Positions 45,167 through 54,400 of a DNA stretch of 64,000 bases are shown here, piece by piece; within the stretch, counting starts at the first letter, position 1, and each line of letters starts with the position of its first letter. The notes beneath the pieces were generated by a model, which saw nothing but the letters and a program-made list of their open reading frames with translations, was not told the DNA's origin and ran no database searches. A program made the position numbers and the translations under genes. Source of the DNA: Paraburkholderia sabiae (GTDB lineage: Bacteria; Pseudomonadota; Gammaproteobacteria; Burkholderiales; Burkholderiaceae); contig NZ_CP125295.1 of the NCBI RefSeq assembly GCF_030412785.1, forward strand, positions 4,216,001 through 4,280,000, read 5' to 3'.

Positions 45167-46459
45167 CTACCCGGCCGCGCCTCCCGCTGCCGAACGCAAG
45201 GCATCGGCGGTGTTGCTGCTGGCCTGGACCGTGTTCACATCGGCCACGCGTCCATAGATCGCCTTCAACGATTCCGCGACGCCGCTCCATGTGAAATGCG
45301 CCTGCGCGCGTGCGAGTCCCGCTTCGCCCATGCGGCGCGCGAGCGCAGGGTCGCGCTGCAACGCCGCGAGCCGCATCGCCAGTGCGGCGGGATCGCGCGG
45401 CGGCACCAGCCAGCCGGTCTCGCCGTGCTTCACCGAGAAGCGGATGCCGCCCACGTCAGCGCCGATCACGGGCGTGCCGCACGCCATCGCTTCGACGGGC
45501 GTGATGCCGAACGGCTCGTACCACGGCGTCGTCACGAACACGTTCGCCGCGCTGTAGAACTCGCGCAGATGCTCGCGTCCGCGTCGCCCGACGAAGGTCG
45601 TCGCCTGCTCGACGCCGGCTTCGCAGGCAATGCCGCGCAGCCGCGCGATTTCAGGCGTGGCGATCTCGTTCGGCGTATCCGAGTTGCCGCCGACAACATA
45701 CAGCCGCGCATCGACGCCATGCCGCTCATGCATCACGCCGACGCCGCGAATCACGTTGTCGATGCCCTTGCGTTGCACGATGCGTCCGAGCTGCAACACG
45801 ACAAACGCCTTGCGCGGCCAGCCGAGCGCCTTGCGCGCTTCATCGCGGTTCACGGGATGGATTTCCTCGGCATCGAAACCGCACGGCACGACGTCGATGC
45901 GTTCGGGGTCGGCGTGATACAGCTCGATCAGATCGGCCTCGTCCTGCGGACATTCGGCGATGACGGCATCCGAATGCCTGACCAGTTCGTCTTCGATCGC
46001 AAAGCGTTCGTCGGGGAAGCCGTCATCGCTTCCCTGATGGAGGCGGCGCACGCGGCCCAACGCGTGAAACGTCATGACTAGTGGAATGCCGAGCGCGCGC
46101 TTGACCTTCAGGCCCGCGAGTCCTGACATGAAGAAATTCGCATGGATCACGTGATACGGCGTGCGCTCGCGGCGAAAGAAGCCGATCAGGAAATCGGCGA
46201 ACGCGCCCATATAGGGCAGCAACTGTTCTTTCGGCAGTTGCAGCGGCGGACCGGCGGGCACGTGGATCACGCGGACGCCGTCCATGTTGGAGATGGCAGG
46301 CAGCAGCGCGCGATCGCGCCGGGTGAAGACATCGACCTGATGGCCGCTTCGCTGCAACTGACGCGCGACATTCGCGACATAGATGTTCTGGCCGCCGCTG
46401 TCGACTCCGCCTGCAACGGCCAGGGGAGACGCGTGCTCGCTAATGATCGCTATTTTCAT
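45167..46459 (-). CDS. Glycosyltransferase family 1/4 (sucrose-phosphate-synthase-like)
   Basis: A 430-residue GT-B enzyme. It begins MKIAIISEHASPLAVAGGVD with the GGQNIYVANVARQL donor/acceptor loop that is also found in sucrose-phosphate synthase and MshA relatives. The C-terminal half shows VVLQLGRIVQRKGIDNVIRG, the FVTTPWYEPFGITPVEAMAC signature with the catalytic E-x7-E, and VIGADVGGIRFSVKHGETGW. The last 30 residues are Ala/Ser-rich. It is the first gene of the minus-strand glycan operon and is transcribed away from the ABC exporter at 46855. Confidence 0.92.
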   Translation of the reverse strand: MKIAIISEHASPLAVAGGVDSGGQNIYVANVARQLQRSGHQVDVFTRRDRALLPAISNMDGVRVIHVPAGPPLQLPKEQLLPYMGAFADFLIGFFRRERTPYHVIHANFFMSGLAGLKVKRALGIPLVMTFHALGRVRRLHQGSDDGFPDERFAIEDELVRHSDAVIAECPQDEADLIELYHADPERIDVVPCGFDAEEIHPVNRDEARKALGWPRKAFVVLQLGRIVQRKGIDNVIRGVGVMHERHGVDARLYVVGGNSDTPNEIATPEIARLRGIACEAGVEQATTFVGRRGREHLREFYSAANVFVTTPWYEPFGITPVEAMACGTPVIGADVGGIRFSVKHGETGWLVPPRDPAALAMRLAALQRDPALARRMGEAGLARAQAHFTWSGVAESLKAIYGRVADVNTVQASSNTADALRSAAGGAAG

Positions 46460-46854
46460 CGTGGTCCCTTTGCAAACGGACTATGACGGTTGATCGGAAT
46501 GGCGCTGCGCCTACCGCGTGAAGCGTCGCGCAGCGCGCGACGGTGTTTCAGCATCCGCTGTGCCGAACGATGAGCATGGGCATGCTCATCGTCTCGTTTG
46601 GAACGCAGAGTTTTTTCGTTGAGGGGACATCGTTGGAAGCGCTGTGGCGGGCCCCGAATTACAAGCGTCATGTAAAAACGCGGCGCGGCGAGGCGCGTCG
46701 TTATCAGGCGCAGCGCATGCTCCCCAAAAGCACTTTAGTGTCGCGCTACCGCTTCGACGCCATCCGGCACCGACATGTCGCGCGTGCCGCCGCCGGGAGC
46801 GAATCTGGCTCGCTTGCATGGCGCACGAAAGTCCGCAAGACACTGGGGAGGACG
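46460..46854. other. Divergent promoter region between the glycan operon and the ABC-receiver exporter
   Basis: This 395-base region should contain promoters for both the GT1-led operon and the exporter. It holds the perfect 26-bp palindrome at 46567-46592 and a GCGCTGCGC/GCGCAGCGC pair at 46502-46510 and 46528-46536. A frame runs in phase with the exporter from 46543 but resembles no protein. The exporter ribosome-binding site is GGGGAGG just before ATG 46855. Confidence 0.5.
46567..46592. promoter_or_regulatory. Perfect 26-bp palindrome in the divergent promoter region
   Basis: ACGATGAGCATG and CATGCTCATCGT are exact reverse complements separated by only GG. The position between two divergent transcription units, and the length of the symmetry, fit an operator for a dimeric regulator that could control both. 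It has no T-run, so a terminator is less likely. No regulator gene lies in this interval. Confidence 0.6.
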
Positions 46855-49551
46855 ATGACGACCGATGCAACGACCGCTCGCTCGCAGATCAAAGGACTGA
46901 TCGTGCGCGACCTGCTGGCAGCCGTGCTCAGATATCGGCTCGTCACGGCTGTGTCGTTCGCGTTGATGATTTTCGCGAAGCTGTCGGCCGTGGCGATCCC
47001 GCTGACGCTCAAGCACATCGTCGACGAACTCAGTCACCCCGAATCGCCTGTCGTGTTTCCCGTCTTTCTGGTGCTGGCGTATGCGCTGCTGCGTTTCTTC
47101 GCCGATGCGTTGAACGAGGCGCGCGACGTCGTGTTCAGCGTCGTCACGCAGCGCACGGTGGCCGAGTTCGCCGAGCGCACCTTCGGCCATCTGCATCGAC
47201 TGGGCGCGCGCTTTCATGCGCAGCGCGAGACGGGCGGCGTCGTGCGCGACGTGCAGAAGGGCACGGATGGAATCGGTTTTCTGCTGGGCACGGCGCTGTT
47301 TTCGATCGTGCCGACCTTCATCGAAATCGGCAGCATCGTCGCGATAGTGATGCGCGGCTATTCATGGCTCTTCACGATCATCATCGCGGCAACATTTGCC
47401 TGCTATGCGCTCTACACGTACGTCTTTACGCAACGGCGTCTGGTGATCCAGCGTCGCGTGAATGCGATCGAAGCGCAGTCGGACGGGCGGCTGGTCGACA
47501 GCCTGCTGAACTACGATTCCGTCAAGTTCTTCGCGACGGAAGAGACGGAAACGCGGCGGCAGTCCGACGTGCTCGCGCAATGGATCGATGCCCGCATTGC
47601 GAATCAGCGCGCGCTGACGGCGCTGCACGTCGGACAGAGCGGCGTGATCGCGACGGGGATCGCGGCCGTGGTGCTGCTCGCGGTGCAGAAGGTGATGACG
47701 GGTTCGATGACCGTCGGCGATCTGGTGCTGATCAACGCATACATCATTCAGGTCTGCATGCCGCTCAACACGCTCGGCTTCGTGTTTCGCGAGACCAACG
47801 ATGCGAAGGTCAATGTCGAGCGCATGTTCGCGATCCTCGTCGCGCGCGGCGTCCCAGGCGAGGATCTCGACATGCCCGATGCACGGCCGCTCGTCGTGAC
47901 CGACGGCGGCATCGAATTCGAGCGCGTGAATTTCGGCTACGACCCCGCGCGCCAGGTGTTGCGCGACGTGTCGTTTCGCATCCATCCGGGCAACCGGCTC
48001 GCCGTGGTCGGCGGCAGCGGCTCGGGCAAATCGACGCTGGTGCGCCTGCTGTTTCGCATCTATCAGCCGGCCTCGGGGCGCGTGCTGATCGACGGCCAGG
48101 ACCTGCGCGCCGTCACGCAGAAAAGCCTGCGTGAAGCGATCGGCATCGTGCCGCAAGACACCGTGCTGTTCAACGAGACTATCGCCTACAACATCGCGTA
48201 CGGCCGGCAGGGCGCGACGCGCGCCGACGTGGTGCGGGCAGCGCGGGCCGCGCAACTCGACGGGTTCATCGAGCGGCTGCCCGATCATTACGACACGCGC
48301 GTTGGCGAACGCGGCGTGCGGCTGTCGGGCGGCGAGCGGCAGCGCATCGCGATTGCGCGCGCGATCCTCAAGAATCCGCGCATCATCGTGTTCGACGAAG
48401 CGTCGTCGGCGCTCGATACGCGATCGGAACGCGCGATCCAGAACGAACTGAAGCGGCTTGCGCAAGGGCGCACGTCGATCTCGATCGCGCACCGTCTTTC
48501 GACCGTCGTCGACGCCGACTGGATTCTTGTGATGGAGCATGGCCGGATCGTCGAACAGGGCACGCACGATGCACTGCTGGCGCGCGGTGCGGTGTACGCG
48601 AAGATGTGGGCGCTGCAATGGCAGCAGGGCGAGCTGGAGCATCTGCAGCGCAAGGTGTCGGCGGAATCGGTGCGGATCGACACGCTGATCGCCGATGCGC
48701 TGCGACCGCTGCAGAACGCGATCGCGCAACGGCGCATTACGTGGCGAACCGTTACACCGCCCGACGATCTGCGTTTCACGGGCGATCCCGTCGAATTGCA
48801 GCAGGTGCTCGCTACGCTGTGCCGAAGCGAGATCGACCAGACGCGCGTGGGCGGGATGATCGAGTTGCGTGTCGAGCGTCGGGACAATCATGCGTGGCTA
48901 AGCGTGGTGGGGACGCGGGACAAATCGGTCGAACTGTCGCAGGATGCGGCGCGGATGATGGAGGCCAAGCTGGCGGCATCGGGCGGCCGGTTGACCGTGA
49001 TGCCCGTCGATCAACGCGTTGCCTATGTGATGGTGCTGCCGCTGCGCCCCGTTCTTGATGACGAGCCTGTGGAAGCGCAGCGCGACACGACCGTCGACGG
49101 CGAGACGAGCGCCGCTGATGCGCAGCGTCCGCTCGACGATCTGCGGGTCTTCGCAATCGACGACCAGGAAGACGCGCGCGATGCGCTCGAAGCGGTCCTG
49201 ATGGTGAACGGCGCGCGCGTTCAGCTGGCGGGCTCGGGCGACGAAGCGCTTGTCACGCTGTCGGACACGGCGCGGGATGATTGGCCTCAAGTTCTGCTGT
49301 GCGATATCGTGCTCGGCGCCGAAGATGGCTACCAGGTGTTGCATCGCATTCGCGAATTCGAAACGCGACATGACGTGCCGGCGGGCAAAGGCATGCCCGC
49401 GATAGCATTGACGGGCTACGCGACATCGGACGATGAGGGCAGGGCGCGTCAGGCCGGGTTCAGCATGCTTTTGACCAAACCTGTTGCTGCACCGACGCTG
49501 ATCGAGTCGATTCGTGAAGTCGCCGGCAGGCAGGCTCAGAAGCAAGCTTAA
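46855..49551 (+). CDS. ABC exporter (ATM1/HMT1-like) fused to a degenerate kinase-ATPase segment and a receiver domain
   Basis: An 898-residue protein. Residues about 30-340 form a type I exporter membrane domain (AVSFALMIFAKLSAVAIPLT, RDVVFSVVTQRTVAEFAERT). The nucleotide-binding domain spans about 360-595: GGSGSGKSTLVRLLF, LSGGERQRIAIARAIL, IIVFDEASSALDTRS. Residues about 615-745 resemble a histidine-kinase ATPase subdomain (FTGDPVELQQVLATLCRSEI) but lack the Asn of the N-box and clear G boxes. Residues about 762-890 are a receiver with Asp769-Asp770, phosphoacceptor Asp817 in LLCDIVLGAEDGYQ and Lys875. The chain has no stop or frameshift, so this is a true fusion. GGGGAGG precedes ATG 46855. 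Confidence 0.88.
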   Translation: MTTDATTARSQIKGLIVRDLLAAVLRYRLVTAVSFALMIFAKLSAVAIPLTLKHIVDELSHPESPVVFPVFLVLAYALLRFFADALNEARDVVFSVVTQRTVAEFAERTFGHLHRLGARFHAQRETGGVVRDVQKGTDGIGFLLGTALFSIVPTFIEIGSIVAIVMRGYSWLFTIIIAATFACYALYTYVFTQRRLVIQRRVNAIEAQSDGRLVDSLLNYDSVKFFATEETETRRQSDVLAQWIDARIANQRALTALHVGQSGVIATGIAAVVLLAVQKVMTGSMTVGDLVLINAYIIQVCMPLNTLGFVFRETNDAKVNVERMFAILVARGVPGEDLDMPDARPLVVTDGGIEFERVNFGYDPARQVLRDVSFRIHPGNRLAVVGGSGSGKSTLVRLLFRIYQPASGRVLIDGQDLRAVTQKSLREAIGIVPQDTVLFNETIAYNIAYGRQGATRADVVRAARAAQLDGFIERLPDHYDTRVGERGVRLSGGERQRIAIARAILKNPRIIVFDEASSALDTRSERAIQNELKRLAQGRTSISIAHRLSTVVDADWILVMEHGRIVEQGTHDALLARGAVYAKMWALQWQQGELEHLQRKVSAESVRIDTLIADALRPLQNAIAQRRITWRTVTPPDDLRFTGDPVELQQVLATLCRSEIDQTRVGGMIELRVERRDNHAWLSVVGTRDKSVELSQDAARMMEAKLAASGGRLTVMPVDQRVAYVMVLPLRPVLDDEPVEAQRDTTVDGETSAADAQRPLDDLRVFAIDDQEDARDALEAVLMVNGARVQLAGSGDEALVTLSDTARDDWPQVLLCDIVLGAEDGYQVLHRIREFETRHDVPAGKGMPAIALTGYATSDDEGRARQAGFSMLLTKPVAAPTLIESIREVAGRQAQKQA

Positions 49552-49556
49552 GATCG

Positions 49557-50558
49557 CTAACGTCCTGCCGTTTCCCTGTAGTCGCTTTCATTCTCGTGCG
49601 CAGAGACTCCGTCGCGGCTCGGTGTGCGCTCCAGGGAAACGCCGCGCTGCTCATGGAGTTCGACTTCACGCAGCATCGACAGCACCTGACGCGGTACGAG
49701 CCTGCGTTCGCGCAGCGCCCACCGCAATCCGAGCAGCAACTGCGCGCCGTCGTGCAACAGCGTGCCTTCACGGTTGAAGATCGAAAGTGCGTGCACTGTC
49801 CGCGTCAATGCGTCGCTCAAAGGAAGGCGCAACCACGCGACCCATGCCGCGTTGCGCGCGAGCATGCGCCGGCGTAGCGCGCTGTCGCGCGCCGCGGAGG
49901 GATAATGCGCGACCGTCAACGCCTCGCAATAGACAATCGCGTGACCTTGCGCGAGCAGGTCGAGCGCAAGCAGTTCCTCTTCGCCGCCAATGAAGAGCCG
50001 CGCATCGTAGCCGCCCGCGTCGCGAAACAGCGCGGTCCTGAATACGGACGCGCCCGCCATGTGACCGACGAGAGAAAGGCCTGGCAGTCCATGTGAATCG
50101 AGCGGGCTATGGCGCATGACGATGCAGGTCGGGTCCGTTTCGCCCGCATCGCCGACTTCGATCCGCGCATTGAGCACGCCGACCCGCGGCGACGCGTCGA
50201 GTATGCGGACGGCTTCGGCAAGTGAGCCGGGCTCCCACCAGGTATCGTCGTCGCAGAACGCCACGTACTCGGTGTCGACGCATGCAACGGCGCGATTGCG
50301 GCCGGCCGCCCCCATGTTGCGTCCGCATTGAACGATGCGCACGTCGGGGAACGCGAGGTCGACCATCCACACCGTCTCATCCGTCGACGCGTTGTCGGCG
50401 ACGACGATTTGCGGATACTCCGGCAACGCGCGCAAACGATGCAGCGTCGCCATCAGCTGCGTTGCGCGATTATGTGTCAACACGACGAGCGTGATGCGCG
50501 AGCCCGCCTCTTCCAGCCAGGAAGTGGGCACGAAATCGGGAATGGAGGGAGCGGTCAT
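49557..50558 (-). CDS. Glycosyltransferase family 2
   Basis: A 333-residue GT-A glycosyltransferase. The fold begins ITLVVLTHNRATQLMATL, has IVVADNASTDETV, the metal-binding DxD in YVAFCDDDTWWEPG and a later FIGGEEELLALDLLAQ element. The C-terminal 60 residues are not conserved. It resembles rhamnosyl or other sugar transferases of surface polysaccharide biosynthesis. Its ATG overlaps the stop of the small gene at 50555 as ATGA. It converges on the ABC-receiver gene with a five-base gap. Confidence 0.9.
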   Translation of the reverse strand: MTAPSIPDFVPTSWLEEAGSRITLVVLTHNRATQLMATLHRLRALPEYPQIVVADNASTDETVWMVDLAFPDVRIVQCGRNMGAAGRNRAVACVDTEYVAFCDDDTWWEPGSLAEAVRILDASPRVGVLNARIEVGDAGETDPTCIVMRHSPLDSHGLPGLSLVGHMAGASVFRTALFRDAGGYDARLFIGGEEELLALDLLAQGHAIVYCEALTVAHYPSAARDSALRRRMLARNAAWVAWLRLPLSDALTRTVHALSIFNREGTLLHDGAQLLLGLRWALRERRLVPRQVLSMLREVELHEQRGVSLERTPSRDGVSAHENESDYRETAGR

Positions 50559-50803
50559 CGTGACTTGATACGCGATATCTGGTTTGACACCGGCGCGGGG
50601 CTGTCATACTTGTATGCGGGCAGCTTATCGGCCAGGTCGACCATGTCGATGCTGACCCGATTCTTTTGTGTCCGTTCGACCAGCTTCTCGCGCGTGGTCC
50701 GACAGTTGAAGTCTGACAGCGCTTTCTGGGTATCGGGCGGGTTGGGTTGTCCGAGGTGACGCTGATCCTGGGAATGAGCCGGAAGCGGTGACTGCGATGA
50801 CAT
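50555..50803 (-). CDS. Small hypothetical protein upstream of the GT2 gene
   Basis: An 82-residue hydrophilic protein (MSSQSPLPAHSQDQRHLGQP, then ALSDFNCRTTREKLVERTQK and DLADKLPAYKYDSPAP). No domain is recognised. Its ATG is preceded by CGGAGAACA, and its stop overlaps the start of the GT2 gene (ATGA), which strongly suggests that it is a real gene translated with it. Confidence 0.7.
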   Translation of the reverse strand: MSSQSPLPAHSQDQRHLGQPNPPDTQKALSDFNCRTTREKLVERTQKNRVSIDMVDLADKLPAYKYDSPAPVSNQISRIKSR

Positions 50804-51486
50804 AGCTGTTCTCCGTTCATCAATTCGACTACCTGCGTCGCGCGGTTCATGCGAGCCGCAAGCGCGATGCCCGTTCGCACTTGCAGTGGTTCAGTTGCCA
50901 CACTGCACATTTTTTATTAGCGCCGGCCGATCCCGAGCGAGCTCAGCCATACCTTTGAATCGGGTCATGTCGCGTCGGTGAAGGTGAACAGCCCTTTTCG
51001 AGTAGTCGGTACTGCAGGCTAGTGGCGGAAAACTATCTGCGTTCGATCTGTGCACCAGTACGACCGGGGATGAGGAGGGGGCGACGGGGTGGGAAGCCAG
51101 GCGAGTAAAACGGCGGCATCTTCAGGACCGAGCCTGCCCGAACATCGAGACGCTTTGCCTACGCAGCACGTGCTGGTCGTAAACCTTGGCCTCATGCTCG
51201 CGTCATCGCCATTCTTCTGATAGCGGAAGGCGGGGTGGCGGCGGATCTGCGGTGCGCGCTCACCCGGCTCGGCCGAGGTATGGGGGCAACCCGGGGGCGT
51301 CGTTGCTTTTCGGGAGCTTTACCGCTTTGCTCACTCGCGATCGGATGTTGCGTCGCTTTCCGGTGATGAAAGTTGCGATGGCGCTGCGGCCGATTCTGCC
51401 AAACACACCGCCGAACCCACCGAATTTGTTATAACCACGGTGCGCGCGCGGCTCGCGGCTGCGACCTCAATCTTGGAGATGTGGAA
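50804..51486. other. Long intergenic region before the CheB-CheR hybrid gene
   Basis: About 680 bases. A minus-strand frame from about 50910 leads into the small gene region without homology. On the plus strand, a 45-codon GTG frame near 51088-51220 (ending VLVVNLGLMLASSPFF) follows GAGGAGGGGG and looks only weakly gene-like. A TTTTTTATTA stretch near 50910 may serve transcription of the minus-strand operon. No repeat or RNA gene was recognised. Confidence 0.4.
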
Positions 51487-54400
51487 ATGACCGGCGGTGC
51501 TTCTGCGAAATCAAAGGGTGCTCGTGTAACGGCTGCCAGCCTGCCGTTTCCCGTGGTCGGCATTGGGGCGTCGGCTGGCGGCGTGCAGGCGCTGAGCGAA
51601 TTTTTCAGGAATGCCCCAGCCACCATGGACATGGCGTTTGTCGTAATCCTGCATCTGTCCGCCGACCATGAGAGTAATGCCGACCAGATCCTGCAGCGAA
51701 CCACTTCAATGCCCGTCAGGCAGGTCACCAGCGCGACGTCGATCGAGAAAAATCACGTCTACGTCATCGCCCCAGGCAAGCAGTTGCTCATGTCGGACGA
51801 CCATCTGCGCGTAAGCGACCGGATCGAAGAAGGCGTCAAGATCCTGACAATCGACGCGTTTTTCCGCACGCTCGCGCAGGCACACGGCGCACATGCGATG
51901 GGCATCGTGCTCTCCGGCACGGGATCGGACGGCAGCGTCGGGCTCAGCCATATCAAGGAAGCCGGCGGCATCACGATGGCGCAGGAACCCAACGATGCCG
52001 AGCATCCCGAGATGCCGCAGCATGCGATCACGACTGGTCAGGTCGATATCATCCTGCCCGTTGCGGCGATGCCGAAAAAGCTGCTGGAACTGTGGCGCAA
52101 TGCGCAGCGGATCCGTATCCCGTACCCGGAGCCTGTCGATCATCCGGAAGACTCGCCGGAAGTCCAGGGCGCGGAGGCGGAACGCGCGCTGCAGGACATC
52201 CTCGCGCATCTGCGTGTGCGTACGGGCCATGACTTTCGCCATTACAAGCGAGCGACGGTTCTGCGTCGGATCGAGCGTCGCCTGCAGGTTAACGCCCTGT
52301 CCAGCCTGGAAAAATATCGGGATTTCCTTCGTGGCACGCCCGACGAGACGACTGCGCTGCTGGCGGACATGCTGATTGGCGTCACCCAGTTCTTTCGCGA
52401 CCGCGAGGCATTCGATGTCCTCCGGGAGACGGTGATGCCCTCGCTATTCCGCGCGGCGAACAGCGATACGCAGGTACGGGCGTGGGTAGCAGGCTGTTCG
52501 ACGGGGGAGGAGGCGTACTCGATTGCGCTCCTGATGGCGCAGGCGCGCGAGGCAGCGGGATCCGCATCGGCCATGCAGGTTTTCGCCACGGACATCGACG
52601 ACACGGCAATCGCACGGGCCCGGTCCGGTACCTACCCGGCTTCGATCGCTGCCGATGTGCCCGCCGACGTGCTTCGCCGCTACTTCACGCAGGATGGCGA
52701 GCGGTATGCGATTTCGAAGCCGGTGCGCGAACGGATTCTATTTGCAGCGCACAGTCTGCTGCGGGACCCGCCTTTTTCACATCTCGATCTGATCTCGTGC
52801 CGCAACGTCCTGATTTATCTCGACCGTGCGGTGCAGCGAAAGATTCTGGAACTGTTCCACTTCGCGTTGCGGCCAGACGGGTATCTGTTTCTCGGGTCCG
52901 CGGAATCGGCCGATGCGGCCGATGACCTGTTCTCGGTCGTCGATAAAAAGCATCGGGTGTATCGGGCGCGGAAGATCGTGAACCGCGCGAAGCAGGCGCC
53001 CGCTTTTCCTTCGCTGACGCTGACCAGCACGACGGCATCCGACGACGCACAGGCGAGCGCCGTGAGCGCCGGGCCACCGCTGCCGCCGGAGCGCCGGAAC
53101 TTTTCATTCTCGGCCCTGCATCAGCGCGTGCTCGAACAATACGCGCCTCCGAGCGTCATCGTCGACCGCGAATCGGCGATCGTGCATCTTTCAGACAACG
53201 CGGGCCGGTTCCTGCGACACGCTGGCGGCGAACCGTCAACCAACATCATGTCTGTCGTCGTGCCGGAACTGCGGCTGGATTTGCGTACCACCCTGTTTCG
53301 GGCGCAGCAGACAGGCGCAAGCGTCGAAGCGAGGCGCGTCAAATCCGAGCGCGATGGCCACACGTCATGGATCAACATGACCGTTCGCCCTTTCCACGAT
53401 CCCGGTGTGAACGCCAATTTCTTCCTGGTGCTTTTCGATGAAGTTCAGGAACGGATGTCGGAGGAGGACGAGACTGAAGGCAAAGGACGGGATCCGGTTC
53501 TCATGCAACTCGAGCGGGAGTTGCAGCATAGTCGCGAGCAGCTCGCCACAACGATCGAACAGTATGAGACTTCCGTTGAAGAACTGAAGGCGTCGAACGA
53601 AGAACTGCAGGCGATCAACGAGGAGTTGCGATCGGCGACCGAAGAGCTGGAGAGCAGCAAGGAAGAACTTCAGTCGGTCAATGAAGAACTGACCACGCTA
53701 AACGCAGAGTTGCACGCACGGGTCGAGGACACCGCCAAGGCCAACGACGATCTGCAGAACATCATCGTGTCGAGCGAAATTGCGACGGTTTTCGTCGACA
53801 AGAAAATCCAGGTCAAGCGGTTCACACCGAGTGCCACACACATCTTCAAGCTGATCGATGCGGATCTTGGCCGTTCGCTGTTCGATATCACGCACTCGTT
53901 GAAACACCCGACGCTGGCTGAAGATGTCAAGAACGCATTTGAGACGCTGAAGCTGATCGAGCGGGAGGTGCAAAGTCATGACGGCCGGTGGTATCTCATG
54001 CGCCTGCTTCCGTATCGTACTGCTGATGATCGTATCGACGGCGCCGTGCTGACGCTCATCGATATCACCGCGCGCCACGAAGCGGAGGAGCAGGCCCGTA
54101 TCGGTGAACAGCGCCTGCGGCTTGTCGCTCAATCAACGAACGACTATGCGATCATCGTGCAAGATCCTTCGGGTCGCATCGTCAGCTGGAACGCCGGTGC
54201 GGAACGCATCTTCGGCTTCGCCCAGGAAGAGGTAGTGGGCAAGGATATCGAACTGATCTACGAGCCCGGCGACCGTCAGGCCCACGTTGCGGCGCGGGAG
54301 CGCGATCTCGCATCGAGCGAGGGCCGAGCGGACGACGAACGGTGGCATGTGACCAAGGATCATCGTCGGGTCTACTGCAGCGGGGTGGTGACGCCGATCG

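Noticed and set aside
47362..48891. A 509-codon minus-strand frame inside the ABC exporter gene
   Set aside because: It is the mirror of the high-GC coding strand. It has no domain and the plus-strand reading has complete ABC motifs.
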